This document shows, one piece after another, positions 24,363-31,967 of a stretch of 55,867 nt of DNA (within the stretch, counting starts at the first letter, position 1; every line of letters starts with the position of its first letter). The notes beneath the pieces are model-generated. The model worked only from the letters and a program-made list of their open reading frames with translations, made no database searches and had not been told where the DNA came from. The stretch spans positions 1 through 55,867 of the forward strand of contig PSRM01000311.1 in assembly GCA_003176045.1 (NCBI GenBank). The letters are read 5' to 3'. Source of the DNA: Verrucomicrobiota bacterium (GTDB lineage: Bacteria > Verrucomicrobiota > Verrucomicrobiia > Limisphaerales > UBA8199). Position numbers and translations under genes: made by a program.

Positions 24363-25094
24363 ATGAAAACTATCGAAAACAAAACATCAAAAACCAGCGC
24401 CGCTGCCGAGCAACCGAAAGGCACCCTCCCGAATGAAACGCCCACCGAGACGAATGCACTCCAGCCGACACTCGCTCCATCTGAACAAAAGCAGTTGGAG
24501 GATTGCGAAGCGGTTATCGCCAGTGGCTGGGACAACTTCGTCAAAGTAGGTCAGGCTCTGGCGACTATTCGGGACCAGGAACTGTATCGCCAGGAGTTCA
24601 GGACCTTCAATGAATACTGCGCGAAGAAATGGCAATATAGCAAACAACATGCTTACCGCCTGATTGGCGCGGCGACCACCATGCGGATTTTGTCTCCTTT
24701 AGGTTACTCGCCGTCCCCAATGACCCTGGCGCAAGTGCGCCCTCTTATTGGATTGGAGCCCCAGGACGTAAAGAGCGCATGGGACAATGCGGTAAAGGTC
24801 GCCGATGGCGGTCCGGTGACCGCCAAACTGGTTCAGCAAGCAGTCATTCCATTTTTGGCTGCTTCTGGGCGTGTGCGACCCGCGAAAACGCCCAAAAATG
24901 ACTCAAGAACGCTCTCCATAAACCAACTCGGCGATCTCCTTATCTTCTTAATGGAGGCCAAGTCATCCGTGCGAGATGCAGACCAGGCGGTCCGAACTTC
25001 GGCTTCAACAGGCGAAGTCACCGCCATCCTTGAGAAGGCTCTGCGCAAATTGCAGTCTGCTTTGGAATTGATCGCAAGCCTTCATGGCAAATAA
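24363..25094 (+). CDS. plasmid/phage-type DNA-binding-like protein
   Basis: 243 aa. The central segment (VIASGWDNFVKVGQALATIR; YRQEFRTFNEYCAKKWQYSK; HAYRLIGAA) matches a family of ParB-adjacent or mobile-element proteins (DUF3102-like pattern): a short helix pair with the W-x-Y-S-K-x-H-A-Y-R signature. N-terminal 50 residues are low complexity. The C-terminal 70 residues form helices (LNQL...LIFLMEAKSS; EVTAILEKALRKLQSALELI). A small inverted repeat (ggacagtttttgtcc) lies about 40 bp upstream. Suggests a mobile-element origin for the island. Confidence 0.55.
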   Translation: MKTIENKTSKTSAAAEQPKGTLPNETPTETNALQPTLAPSEQKQLEDCEAVIASGWDNFVKVGQALATIRDQELYRQEFRTFNEYCAKKWQYSKQHAYRLIGAATTMRILSPLGYSPSPMTLAQVRPLIGLEPQDVKSAWDNAVKVADGGPVTAKLVQQAVIPFLAASGRVRPAKTPKNDSRTLSINQLGDLLIFLMEAKSSVRDADQAVRTSASTGEVTAILEKALRKLQSALELIASLHGK

Positions 25095-25097
25095 GTT

Positions 25098-26207
25098 TTA
25101 GCGAAGATTGTCCGGATTCAGGGGTTTGAGTTCGGGGGTGAGGAATATGCCATCTTTGCGGATCAGCTCGCCATCGAACCAAATTTCTCCACCGCCCCAC
25201 TCAGGGCGCTGGATCAGGACCATGTCCCAGTGCACGGCGGAGCGGTTGGTGTTGTCACATTCTTCGTAGGCCTGGCCGGGGGTGAGATGGAGGGAGCCGG
25301 CGATTTTTTCGTCGAACAGAATGTCGCACATGGGGTTCTGGATGTAGGGATTGAACCCGAGCGAAAACTCGCCGGTGTAACGGGCGCCGGCATCAGTATC
25401 GAGAATCTCGTTAAGCCGCTTGGTGTTGTTCGCCGTAGCCTTGATGACTTTTCCCTCGCTGAATTCCAGGCAGACGTTTTCGAATTTTGTGCCGGAGTAG
25501 AGAGTTGGCGTATTGAACTGAATGCGGCCATTGATGGAATTCTTGATCGGGCAGGAAAAAACTTCGCCGTCGGGGATGTTGCGGTCGCCGCGGCACATTT
25601 TGGCGCCGATGCCTTTGATGCTAAACGAGAGGTCTGTGCCCGGCCCTTTGATTTGGACGCGGTCGGTCTTTCTCATAAGGCGTTCCAGAGGAGTCATCGC
25701 GCGGGCCATCTTGCGGTAATCCATGGTGCAAACATCGAAATAGAGGTTTTCGAACGCCTCGGTGCTCATGCCGGCGGCCTGGGCCATGCTGGGCGTGGGC
25801 CAGCGTAGGACACACCAGCGTGTCTTGTTCACGCGATAATTCAGGACCGGGCGAGTGATGCGGGAATAGAGCGCCATTAAATCGCTCGCCACGTCGGCGT
25901 TCTCGTTCGCGTTCTCGGTTCCTCGGATGGCGATGTAAGCCTTCATGCGTTTCATGCGGGACAGCTCAATATCTCGAATGAGGGTCGCATGAGACTGGCT
26001 GGTCTGGCGCAGCAGCTCGCGATTGACGCGCGTGTGGCGGACCTCCACCACCGGAACCGCGCCGGCAGCTCGGACGGCGCGCATGAGTTCGATGGTGAAT
26101 TCGTCCGGGACGTCAATCATGTCCAGCAAGGCGCGCTCGCCTTTTTTGAGCGCGGTGGAGTATTCAACCAATAGTTTAGCCAATTTGGGGAATCGCGGAT
26201 CAGTCAT
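25098..26207 (-). CDS. M29-family metallo-aminopeptidase (AmpS/PepS-like)
   Basis: 369 aa from ATG 26207; the longer frame to 26345 is a translated H7 array. Thermophilic-type aminopeptidase that removes N-terminal residues with two metal ions. Family landmarks: RVQIKGPGTDLSFSIKG, PDGEVFSCPIKNSINGRIQF (metal Glu), LEFSEGKVIKATA, the GEFSLGFNP block, and SLHLTPGQAYEECDNTNRSA followed by VHWDMV (metal ligands). Cytosolic, no signal. A nested repeat occupies the upstream gap. Confidence 0.88.
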   Translation of the reverse strand: MTDPRFPKLAKLLVEYSTALKKGERALLDMIDVPDEFTIELMRAVRAAGAVPVVEVRHTRVNRELLRQTSQSHATLIRDIELSRMKRMKAYIAIRGTENANENADVASDLMALYSRITRPVLNYRVNKTRWCVLRWPTPSMAQAAGMSTEAFENLYFDVCTMDYRKMARAMTPLERLMRKTDRVQIKGPGTDLSFSIKGIGAKMCRGDRNIPDGEVFSCPIKNSINGRIQFNTPTLYSGTKFENVCLEFSEGKVIKATANNTKRLNEILDTDAGARYTGEFSLGFNPYIQNPMCDILFDEKIAGSLHLTPGQAYEECDNTNRSAVHWDMVLIQRPEWGGGEIWFDGELIRKDGIFLTPELKPLNPDNLR

Positions 26208-26267
26208 AGCTTGTGAGAGTGAACGTAAACGAAAGATGAGGATTGTCGAGAAGAAGGAGCCGGGAAT

Positions 26268-26460
26268 TAACCACAGATCGGACACGGATGAAGATGGAAA
26301 CTTCAAACTCCAAACTCCAAACTTCAAAAAGTATTCAAATTTCAAACCTCAACTTCTCCGGCCAACGGCTGCCTTCTGAGTTGAAACCTGGAGCCTCGCG
26401 CCGCTGTGAGGTTTGGCGTTTGAATTTTGAAGTTTTTATCGGTGTTGATCTGTGGTTGAA
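26268..26460. repeat. D10 element enclosing an inverted H7 pair
   Basis: Outer left 'ccacagatcggacacggatg' (26270-26290), inner left (AAACTTC/AAACTCC)n at 26301-26350, inner right (GAGGTTT/GAAGTTT) at 26407-26435, outer right 'atcggtgttgatctgtggtt' (26438-26457). The right outer end encodes the last residues and stop of the Mut7-C gene. Confidence 0.75.
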
Positions 26461-27203
26461 AGGCTTTCGAGTGTCCGCTGAATGTGTTGCCAGTGGGTAC
26501 CGTGCCAGAAGAGTTTGCCGCAGCGGGTGCAGATGAAATATTCGTTGAGCCAAAGATAAGTTCTTGGGGGAATCCGATCCTTCAGGGCTTCCTTTGCCTC
26601 CCGGAGAAGCTGTCCGCCGCAGCTCATGCAACGCGGCTCTCCTGTTATAAGGCAGAACTCGTGGAAGACTGATGCTAATTGCTCAGGAATGCTTAAGGCT
26701 GGGGGCAGCCACAGGGCGGGGAGAGCACCTTCGCGTAAGACACGGCGTTCCATCATGCCGCTGTCGGTTGTTAGAATAACGGCGCCAAGCTCGCGTGCTT
26801 TGATTATCAAATGATGGTCCTGAATGTCCGGTTCCCAGAAGGCCTCATATCCTGCGGCGCGCAGCCACCGGGCCAGGCCCCCCAGGCCGGCGTCGCAGAA
26901 AAACCGTACGGAGCCGGGATCGCTTGCCGCGCCGTAGCGCAGCGAAGGCTGGGGAGGGAGCGCCTGACGTGGGGATGGGTCAAGGGCACCTTTCTCACGT
27001 CGGTTGTGGGCAAGCTTTTCGCTCAGTGTTTCGCACACGCGCTCAAAGGCCTGAGCCGTCGAAACCTGCTCGCGTACCTCTAAACGCTGTGCCGAGTCCA
27101 CGAGCCAGTGGACGCCCTGGTCTAATTTTCGAGCGCGAAATGATTGCAGGAGTCCGCGAAAGCGTGACTCATAGCCTCTGAGAATGCGCGAATAGCGCTT
27201 CAA
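26436..27203 (-). CDS. Mut7-C RNase-domain protein
   Basis: 255 aa. Residues about 99-185 form the PIN-like Mut7-C fold: FFCDAGLGGLARWLRAAGYE (D104) and ILTTDSGMMERR (D147). Then a zinc ribbon with C192/C195 and C225/C228 (CMSCGG; CTRCGKLFWHGTHW). The N-terminal 95 residues are an uncharacterised helical region. Likely an RNA-processing or degrading nuclease. The tail LSTTDQHR is encoded by the D10 repeat, so the C terminus is recently altered. Confidence 0.8.
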   Translation of the reverse strand: MKRYSRILRGYESRFRGLLQSFRARKLDQGVHWLVDSAQRLEVREQVSTAQAFERVCETLSEKLAHNRREKGALDPSPRQALPPQPSLRYGAASDPGSVRFFCDAGLGGLARWLRAAGYEAFWEPDIQDHHLIIKARELGAVILTTDSGMMERRVLREGALPALWLPPALSIPEQLASVFHEFCLITGEPRCMSCGGQLLREAKEALKDRIPPRTYLWLNEYFICTRCGKLFWHGTHWQHIQRTLESLSTTDQHR

Positions 27204-27222
27204 GCGAATGTTACACGCTCCG

Positions 27223-27299
27223 AGGCGCCGGGTGAGGGCACCCGGCCTACAGGAGAAATGGTTGAAGGTTGTAGGCCGCGTGCCCTCACGCGGCGCTCC
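27223..27299. repeat. P4 palindromic element
   Basis: Arms 'ggcgccgggtgagggcaccc' and 'gcgtgccctcacgcggcgct' with 'ggcctacagg'/'gttgtaggcc' inside. Same as the core of 18050-18126. Confidence 0.85.
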
Positions 27300-27336
27300 G
27301 TTGCAAGTTGCGGCTTAGCATTCGTGAACATCCGCT

Positions 27337-28758
27337 TCAACGTGTGATCGCATACACCCGATCCATGGTGGACACGTAGAGAACGCCGTTGGCGGCCACT
27401 GCGGTGGAGCTGATGGGCTTTCCGAGATTGACCTTGCTCAGGAGCTTTTTCTCGCGCGCCACCGCAAAAATGTAAAATGCGCCGGAGCGGGTGCCGAGAT
27501 AGACTTTGCCATCGGCCACGAGCGGGGAGGCCCAGGCCTCGCCTTCGATGCTTTCGGTCCAGCATGGCGCGCCAGTTTTGGCATCCACGCAGTGGAAGGT
27601 GCGGCCACAGTCGGCGATGAAGGCGAGGCCGTTGGAAATCGCGGGCGTGCCGAGGACATGCTTATTGAGGGGATAGGCCCAGATCAGGCCATTGGTGGTA
27701 ATGTCTCCGGTGCCGGTCGGATTTATGCATTTAAGCCAGGCTTCGTTCTTTCCCCACCAGAGGTCTCCGCCTCCGGCGACATAGAGACGATTCTCATAGA
27801 ATACAGGCATGCCATAGAAGTTGCTCGGGCTTTCTCGGCGGTTGCTGTTGTATTTATGGACGTTGATTTTTGGCGCGGTGGGATCGAAGTCGAATTGCCA
27901 GACGCGGTGGAGGCGGCTGGGCGCTCCCTCACGGTCGCGGCTCTGTGCGGGGTCGAAGGCGTAAACGATGCCGTTGCCGGCGGCGAAGAAAAGGAGGTCA
28001 CGGCCATTGATGCGGCCGAGAGATGGGGCGGACCATGTGCTGTGAAAGATGTTGGAGGCGATATTTTCCATTTCGCGAGCGACAAGGTGGCCATCGCGTT
28101 TGTCCAGGACCACCAGGCTCGGCGATTTTGGATCGCGAATCCGCTTATGGGTGTTATCCACGCCCGTGCCGGTGTTGAGATAAAGAAGGTCACCCTGGAT
28201 CAGGATTGAGCTGTGCGCGGCGTCGTGAGACCAGATGCCGGCTCCGGTAGTCAAATTGAAGCGCCACAGGATTTCAGCCTCTCCGGCTTTGCCTGCCTCG
28301 GCGAGGCAGAGGACCTCGCCGCGGTTGCTGACGAGATAGACTCGGTTTTCTTCGACCGTCACGGGGGAAGAGATGCCGCTGTTGGGCCAGTCGAAATAGA
28401 CATCCTCTTCCCGTTTGGGCACCACGAGTTGCCAAAGAAAATGGCCTGTTTGCTCGTCGAAGCACATCAACACACCGCGATCGCCGATTTGATTGGAATC
28501 GCGGGGATGCCCGTTATTTGTGCCTACGAAGATGCGGCCGCCCGCAATGACGGGAGTGGAATGAGTTTCCGTGCCTAGCTGCGCTGACCATTTGATGCCC
28601 TTTCCTGAGGCAGGATCGAAAGAGGCCGGCAAACCACGCTCAGCGGATACCATGTTTCGTGACCAGGCCTGGCCCCATTGCGGTTGATCGGCGGCATCGG
28701 CATAGAAACCGATAAAGCCAGCCGCAAACAACGAAACTATCAGGCTACGAATGAGCAC
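27337..28758 (-). CDS. secreted PQQ-like beta-propeller protein
   Basis: 473 aa from GTG 28758, giving a signal peptide (VLIRSLIVSLFAAGFIGFYA). The ATG at 28821 lies in a translated H7 array. The body consists of propeller blades of the PQQ/BamB-like repeat type (STPVIAGGRIFVGTNN; SPVTVEENRVYLVSN; GTPAISNGLAFIADCGRTFH; ASPLVADGKVYLGTRSG). No clear quinone-binding residues, so it may bind something else or act as a scaffold. A short SRDREGAPSRL stretch between blades looks like repeat-derived sequence. Confidence 0.8.
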   Translation of the reverse strand: MLIRSLIVSLFAAGFIGFYADAADQPQWGQAWSRNMVSAERGLPASFDPASGKGIKWSAQLGTETHSTPVIAGGRIFVGTNNGHPRDSNQIGDRGVLMCFDEQTGHFLWQLVVPKREEDVYFDWPNSGISSPVTVEENRVYLVSNRGEVLCLAEAGKAGEAEILWRFNLTTGAGIWSHDAAHSSILIQGDLLYLNTGTGVDNTHKRIRDPKSPSLVVLDKRDGHLVAREMENIASNIFHSTWSAPSLGRINGRDLLFFAAGNGIVYAFDPAQSRDREGAPSRLHRVWQFDFDPTAPKINVHKYNSNRRESPSNFYGMPVFYENRLYVAGGGDLWWGKNEAWLKCINPTGTGDITTNGLIWAYPLNKHVLGTPAISNGLAFIADCGRTFHCVDAKTGAPCWTESIEGEAWASPLVADGKVYLGTRSGAFYIFAVAREKKLLSKVNLGKPISSTAVAANGVLYVSTMDRVYAITR

Positions 28759-28767
28759 GTGAGCCGA

Positions 28768-28896
28768 AAAACCAAACACCAAACACCAAGCTCCAGAGAA
28801 AAACCAAGCTTCAAACAACAAATCCCGTTCATCGGAGCTTTTGAGTTTTGGTGTTTGGAACTTCTCTGGTGTTTGGTGTTTGGTGTTTGGTGTTTA
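28768..28896. repeat. inverted H7 pair
   Basis: Left (AAACACC)n at 28770-28820, right (GTTTGGT)n at 28852-28896, oppositely oriented, about 30 bp between. It occupies the gap between the propeller gene and the ACT gene. Confidence 0.78.
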
Positions 28897-28926
28897 TGCC
28901 GAACCGGGGATTTTGGACTTTGAGGT

Positions 28927-29382
28927 TCACCGCGAGATATCGTTTTGCCTTAGGATACGGAACTGGTGCCGGCGCAGGATTTGCTCGGCCATCTCGTTGT
29001 CCTCGACGCTCAGGCCCATCACCGGCTTGCCCTCGGGATGAGCGATGAACGAATAAAGATAATTAATGTTAAGCTCGGCTTCCAGTAGGGCCGACATGAG
29101 GCGGCGTAAGTCCGTTGGACCGACTTCGACGACGACGAGGTTGCTCTCCGTGAAGGGGAACGCCTCGCGTTCGAGCAGGTCGCGCGCGCTGTCCGGATCA
29201 TCCACGACAATGCGAATGATAGAGCTATCCGTTGTATCCAGGACCATAAGGGCCAGAACGTGCACGCTTCGGGCACCCAACATGCCGATGAGGTCGTGCA
29301 AGCGGCCTAGCCGGTTCGGCGTAAAGATCGAAAACTGGACGACTGGCTCCTGGCGACGGGCTTTGGTGATCTCAGTCGGCAT
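28927..29382 (-). CDS. tandem ACT-domain protein
   Basis: 151 aa from ATG 29382. Two ACT folds: about 12-75 (FSIFTPNRLGRLHDLIGMLG; LALMVLDTTDSSIIRIVVDD) and about 82-150 (VVVEVGPTDLRRLMSALLEA; INYLYSFIAHPEGKPVMGLS). ACT domains bind amino acids or other small ligands and regulate metabolism. No enzyme domain. It precedes pheS on the opposite side of a D10 half element; ligand unknown. Confidence 0.85.
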   Translation of the reverse strand: MPTEITKARRQEPVVQFSIFTPNRLGRLHDLIGMLGARSVHVLALMVLDTTDSSIIRIVVDDPDSARDLLEREAFPFTESNLVVVEVGPTDLRRLMSALLEAELNINYLYSFIAHPEGKPVMGLSVEDNEMAEQILRRHQFRILRQNDISR

Positions 29383-29383
29383 A

Positions 29384-29416
29384 TTCGTGTCTATTCGTGT
29401 CCATTCGTGGTTTCCT
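29384..29416. repeat. D10 half-element (ATTCGTGTnn)
   Basis: Three units at 10-bp spacing (attcgtgtctattcgtgtcc) just upstream of the ACT gene; no inverted partner within 50 bp. Confidence 0.65.
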
Positions 29417-29430
29417 AACACCCCGAAACA

Positions 29431-30483
29431 TCAAAACTGCCGCAAAAAACGCAGATCATTTTGATAAAAAAGCCGGATGTCGTTAATCCCATACCGAATC
29501 ATGGCAATTCTTTCAATGCCAAATCCGAACGCCCAACCGGTCCAAACCTCCGGATCATAGCCGACATTTTCAAAAACCTGCGGGTGCACCATGCCGCACC
29601 CGGCGATTTCAAGCCATTCCTTGCCCATCCTTTTAGTCAGCGCGCTGCTGAAATCTATCTCAAAACTAGGCTCGGTATAGCTGAAATAATGCGGACGGAA
29701 ACGAATCCGTGTCTCCGGACCCATGATGTCTTTGAAAACAAATTCGACGGTGCCTTTGAGGTCGGAAACGGTCACATTTCGATCCACGTAAAGTCCTTCA
29801 ACCTGCTGAAAGGTAGGATTATGTGTGGCGTCAGCATTATCACGGCGATAAACCCGGCCGGGAACGATGATGCGCACGGGCGGCTTTTGCTTCTCCATGA
29901 CGCGGATTTGGACCGAAGAGGTATGAGTGCGCAGGAGGGTCGAGGGACGCGGGTCGATGGTCGAGGAACTCCGGTCAGCAGGGGCAGGGGCGGAGGGTGA
30001 GGAGATATAGAACGTATCCTGGGTATCGCGCGCGGGGTGGTCGGCGGGAGTGTTGAGCGCATCGAAACAGTGATACTCGTCCTCGACTTCCGGGCCATCG
30101 GCCACCACAAAACCGATCTTGCGGAAGCTGCGAACGATGTCCTCAGTGACTTGCGTCAGCGGGTGAAGTTTGCCGAGCGGCCGGCGGCGGCCGGGCAGGG
30201 TGAAATCCGTGGGCTCACTGGGTAGAGAGGCTCTGAGTTCGAGTTCCTCGCGGCGCCGGGCCAAAGCGGCTTCGAGTGCAACCTTCGCGGCGTTGACCGC
30301 TTTGCCGGCGGCGGGCTTTTCTTCTTTTGGCAGCGAACCGAGCTGTTTGAGCAACGACGTGAATTTGCCATGGGAGCCGAGGTAAGAGACTCGGGTCTGT
30401 TCGAGGGCCCCGAGGTCGGGCGATGCCTGCAATTCGGCGAGCGCGGATTGCTTCAGCGGTTCGATTTCGTCCAGCAACGGCAT
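29431..30483 (-). CDS. pheS: phenylalanine--tRNA ligase alpha subunit with inserted segment
   Basis: Catalytic subunit of the alpha2beta2 enzyme charging tRNA-Phe. 350 aa. N-terminal coiled coil (1-90), TQVTEDIVRSFRKIGF (110-125), motif 2 VYRRDNADATHNPTFQQVEG, and motif 3 GFGIERIAMIRYGIND. Residues about 161-182 (PSAPAPADRSSSTIDPRPS) interrupt the conserved FYI-LLRTHTS junction and are encoded by a heptad array at 29935-30003. The insertion is in a loop next to motif 2, yet the flanking sequence is intact. pheT is not adjacent. Confidence 0.94.
   Translation of the reverse strand: MPLLDEIEPLKQSALAELQASPDLGALEQTRVSYLGSHGKFTSLLKQLGSLPKEEKPAAGKAVNAAKVALEAALARRREELELRASLPSEPTDFTLPGRRRPLGKLHPLTQVTEDIVRSFRKIGFVVADGPEVEDEYHCFDALNTPADHPARDTQDTFYISSPSAPAPADRSSSTIDPRPSTLLRTHTSSVQIRVMEKQKPPVRIIVPGRVYRRDNADATHNPTFQQVEGLYVDRNVTVSDLKGTVEFVFKDIMGPETRIRFRPHYFSYTEPSFEIDFSSALTKRMGKEWLEIAGCGMVHPQVFENVGYDPEVWTGWAFGFGIERIAMIRYGINDIRLFYQNDLRFLRQF
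29935..30003. repeat. H7 segment inside pheS
   Basis: GGTCGAG-type units (gagggtcgagggacgcgggt) and GGGGCAG/GGGCGGA units read in frame. The same unit forms the array at 55794-55867. Confidence 0.75.
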
Positions 30484-30493
30484 AAACCGGCTA

Positions 30494-30612
30494 TATTAAA
30501 ACCGCTAATGAACGCTAATTCGGACCGAGATGAATCTCAATAAAATGCACAGTCGCTGAAAAACAAAGGCTTTGCTCTATTAGCGTTTATCAGCGCTTAT
30601 TAGCGGTTTTTC
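30494..30612. repeat. empty D10 element, CGCTAAT family
   Basis: Left end ttaaaaccgctaatgaacgc (two CGCTAAT units, 30503 and 30513); right end with three inverse units (30579, 30589, 30599) ending 'ttagcggttttt'. About 70 bp of unrelated sequence between. Same ends as the GxxExxY unit 52004-52508. It exactly fills the pheS-rplT gap. Confidence 0.8.
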
Positions 30613-30982
30613 AGGTTTTAGCGGCTTTGGCCTTCAGAGCGCTTTGCGAGACTCGCACGAGTTCGCCGAACGCGGCGGCATCGGTCGCGGCGAGATCCGC
30701 CAGAATCTTTCGGTCGAGAGCCACCTGTGCAGCCTTAAGCCCCTCGATGAGGCGGCTGTAGGTGGTGCCGGCGGCCCGAGCGGCGGCGTTTATACGAATC
30801 TGCCAGAGGCCTCGGAAATTGCGTTTTTTGGCTCGGCGATCACGGTAGGCATATTGCCGGCCATGATCCACGGCATCGGAGGCATACCGGTAAAGTTTGG
30901 AGCGACGCATCCGGAAGCCTTTTGCGGCTCGGATCATTCGTGTGCGCCGTTTGCGGGAAGCTGGGGCATTGGTTACTCGCAT
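30611..30982 (-). CDS. rplT: 50S ribosomal protein L20
   Basis: 123 aa. The N-terminal basic extension and core are typical (ASRKRRTRMIRAAKGFRMRR; YRDRRAKKRNFRGLWQIRIN). Binds 23S rRNA early in large-subunit assembly. Follows rpmI with a 54-bp gap. The C-terminal residues AKT end just before the D10 element. Confidence 0.96.
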   Translation of the reverse strand: MRVTNAPASRKRRTRMIRAAKGFRMRRSKLYRYASDAVDHGRQYAYRDRRAKKRNFRGLWQIRINAAARAAGTTYSRLIEGLKAAQVALDRKILADLAATDAAAFGELVRVSQSALKAKAAKT

Positions 30983-31036
30983 ATCTAATCCTGATCTTAA
31001 TCTTAATCTTTCTCTTAATCTTAATCCCAGTCCGGT

Positions 31037-31246
31037 CTAGTGGCTAAACGGCAGGTTCTGCTTAATCCGGTATTCATCCGTGGAATGAACACCCTCTGCG
31101 CCACGAAGGGAGCGGCGGCGTTTGGGATTCTTGGTCTGGCAAAGGTGACGGCGGCCCGCGCTCGACCGCAGCACTTTGCCTCCCGCCGTGATTTTGAAGC
31201 GTTTGGCGGCGGATTTCTTTGTCTTAATGCCTTTTGGTCGTCGCAT
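31037..31246 (-). CDS. rpmI: 50S ribosomal protein L35
   Basis: 69 aa; MRRPKGIKTKKSAAKRFKIT is the family N terminus. An AGGAAAG Shine-Dalgarno lies about 13 bp upstream. infC, normally upstream of rpmI, is missing; its place is taken by a P3 element. Operon rpmI-rplT-(pheS). Confidence 0.95.
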   Translation of the reverse strand: MRRPKGIKTKKSAAKRFKITAGGKVLRSSAGRRHLCQTKNPKRRRSLRGAEGVHSTDEYRIKQNLPFSH

Positions 31247-31368
31247 AAGTAATAAGCTTTCCTGTCAAAAAAGAGCGCGAAATATAGATGGCGGCCACAC
31301 GCCAAGCAAGCACGATTTCGTGTTTTGCGAGAACTTAAGAACCTGGCTGTATGATCAGCCACCGTGCA

Positions 31369-31476
31369 GGAGCGCGGCATTTATGCCGCTTCAATGTCCG
31401 TAGCGCGAGGAACGGACTTACTAACCCTGGCGCTTCCATGCGTTCGGCGCGTGAAGCGGCATAAATGCCGCGCTCC
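31369..31476. repeat. P3 palindromic element, copy 2
   Basis: 108 bp; ends GGAGCGCGGCATTTATGCCG and the exact inverse, as at 17169-17276. Lies upstream of rpmI, in the spot where infC is expected. Confidence 0.88.
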
Positions 31477-31517
31477 GCACCGGCGGCGGCTCTCCATTTT
31501 GCCTTTCCCGTTCTCTT

Positions 31518-31955
31518 TCATGGTTGCACCAGACTCGGCGTTGCCGCCTCCATTTCTTTGACCCGCTTGAAGACCGGGGAGGCCTTGGACGTGCGCGTTT
31601 TGACCTCAGTGAACACGCGTTTTGCCTCAGGGATATCCTGGCGCAACAGCAACTGGCAATAGTCCAACTCGATCCATGCCTTGCGGGGGTCGCGGACGCG
31701 GGGACCATATTTTTGGAGCCAATCTTTCAATCCATTGGCGCCGTTTTTCTGTGCCTCTTTCAAAGCCATTTCGAATGGTCCGGCGTATTCGCCGGGCATG
31801 CCGGGCAGGCGCGTCGGGTCTTTCGAATAATCAAACTCCGTTTGCTGCGTCTTCTTGTTCTCCTCTTCATTGCTCACCTCCTGGTAATACCTGAACACGT
31901 GCCAGCCTATAAACAGCACGACCAGAATGATGAGAGTCGCGATTAGCTTTGTCAT
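31518..31955 (-). CDS. membrane-anchored hypothetical protein
   Basis: 145 aa. One N-terminal membrane helix (LIATLIILVVLFIGWHVFRY), then a charged helical soluble part (EVSNEEENKKTQQTEFDYSK; DYCQLLLRQDIPEAKRVFTE) resembling a short TPR-like segment. 12 bp downstream of murA, so probably in its operon. Function unknown. Confidence 0.65.
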   Translation of the reverse strand: MTKLIATLIILVVLFIGWHVFRYYQEVSNEEENKKTQQTEFDYSKDPTRLPGMPGEYAGPFEMALKEAQKNGANGLKDWLQKYGPRVRDPRKAWIELDYCQLLLRQDIPEAKRVFTEVKTRTSKASPVFKRVKEMEAATPSLVQP

Positions 31956-31967
31956 AATTTCTATGCC

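Noticed and set aside
27200..27565. Open frame over the P4 element and the propeller gene end
   Set aside because: It reads through the palindrome and overlaps the real gene out of frame.
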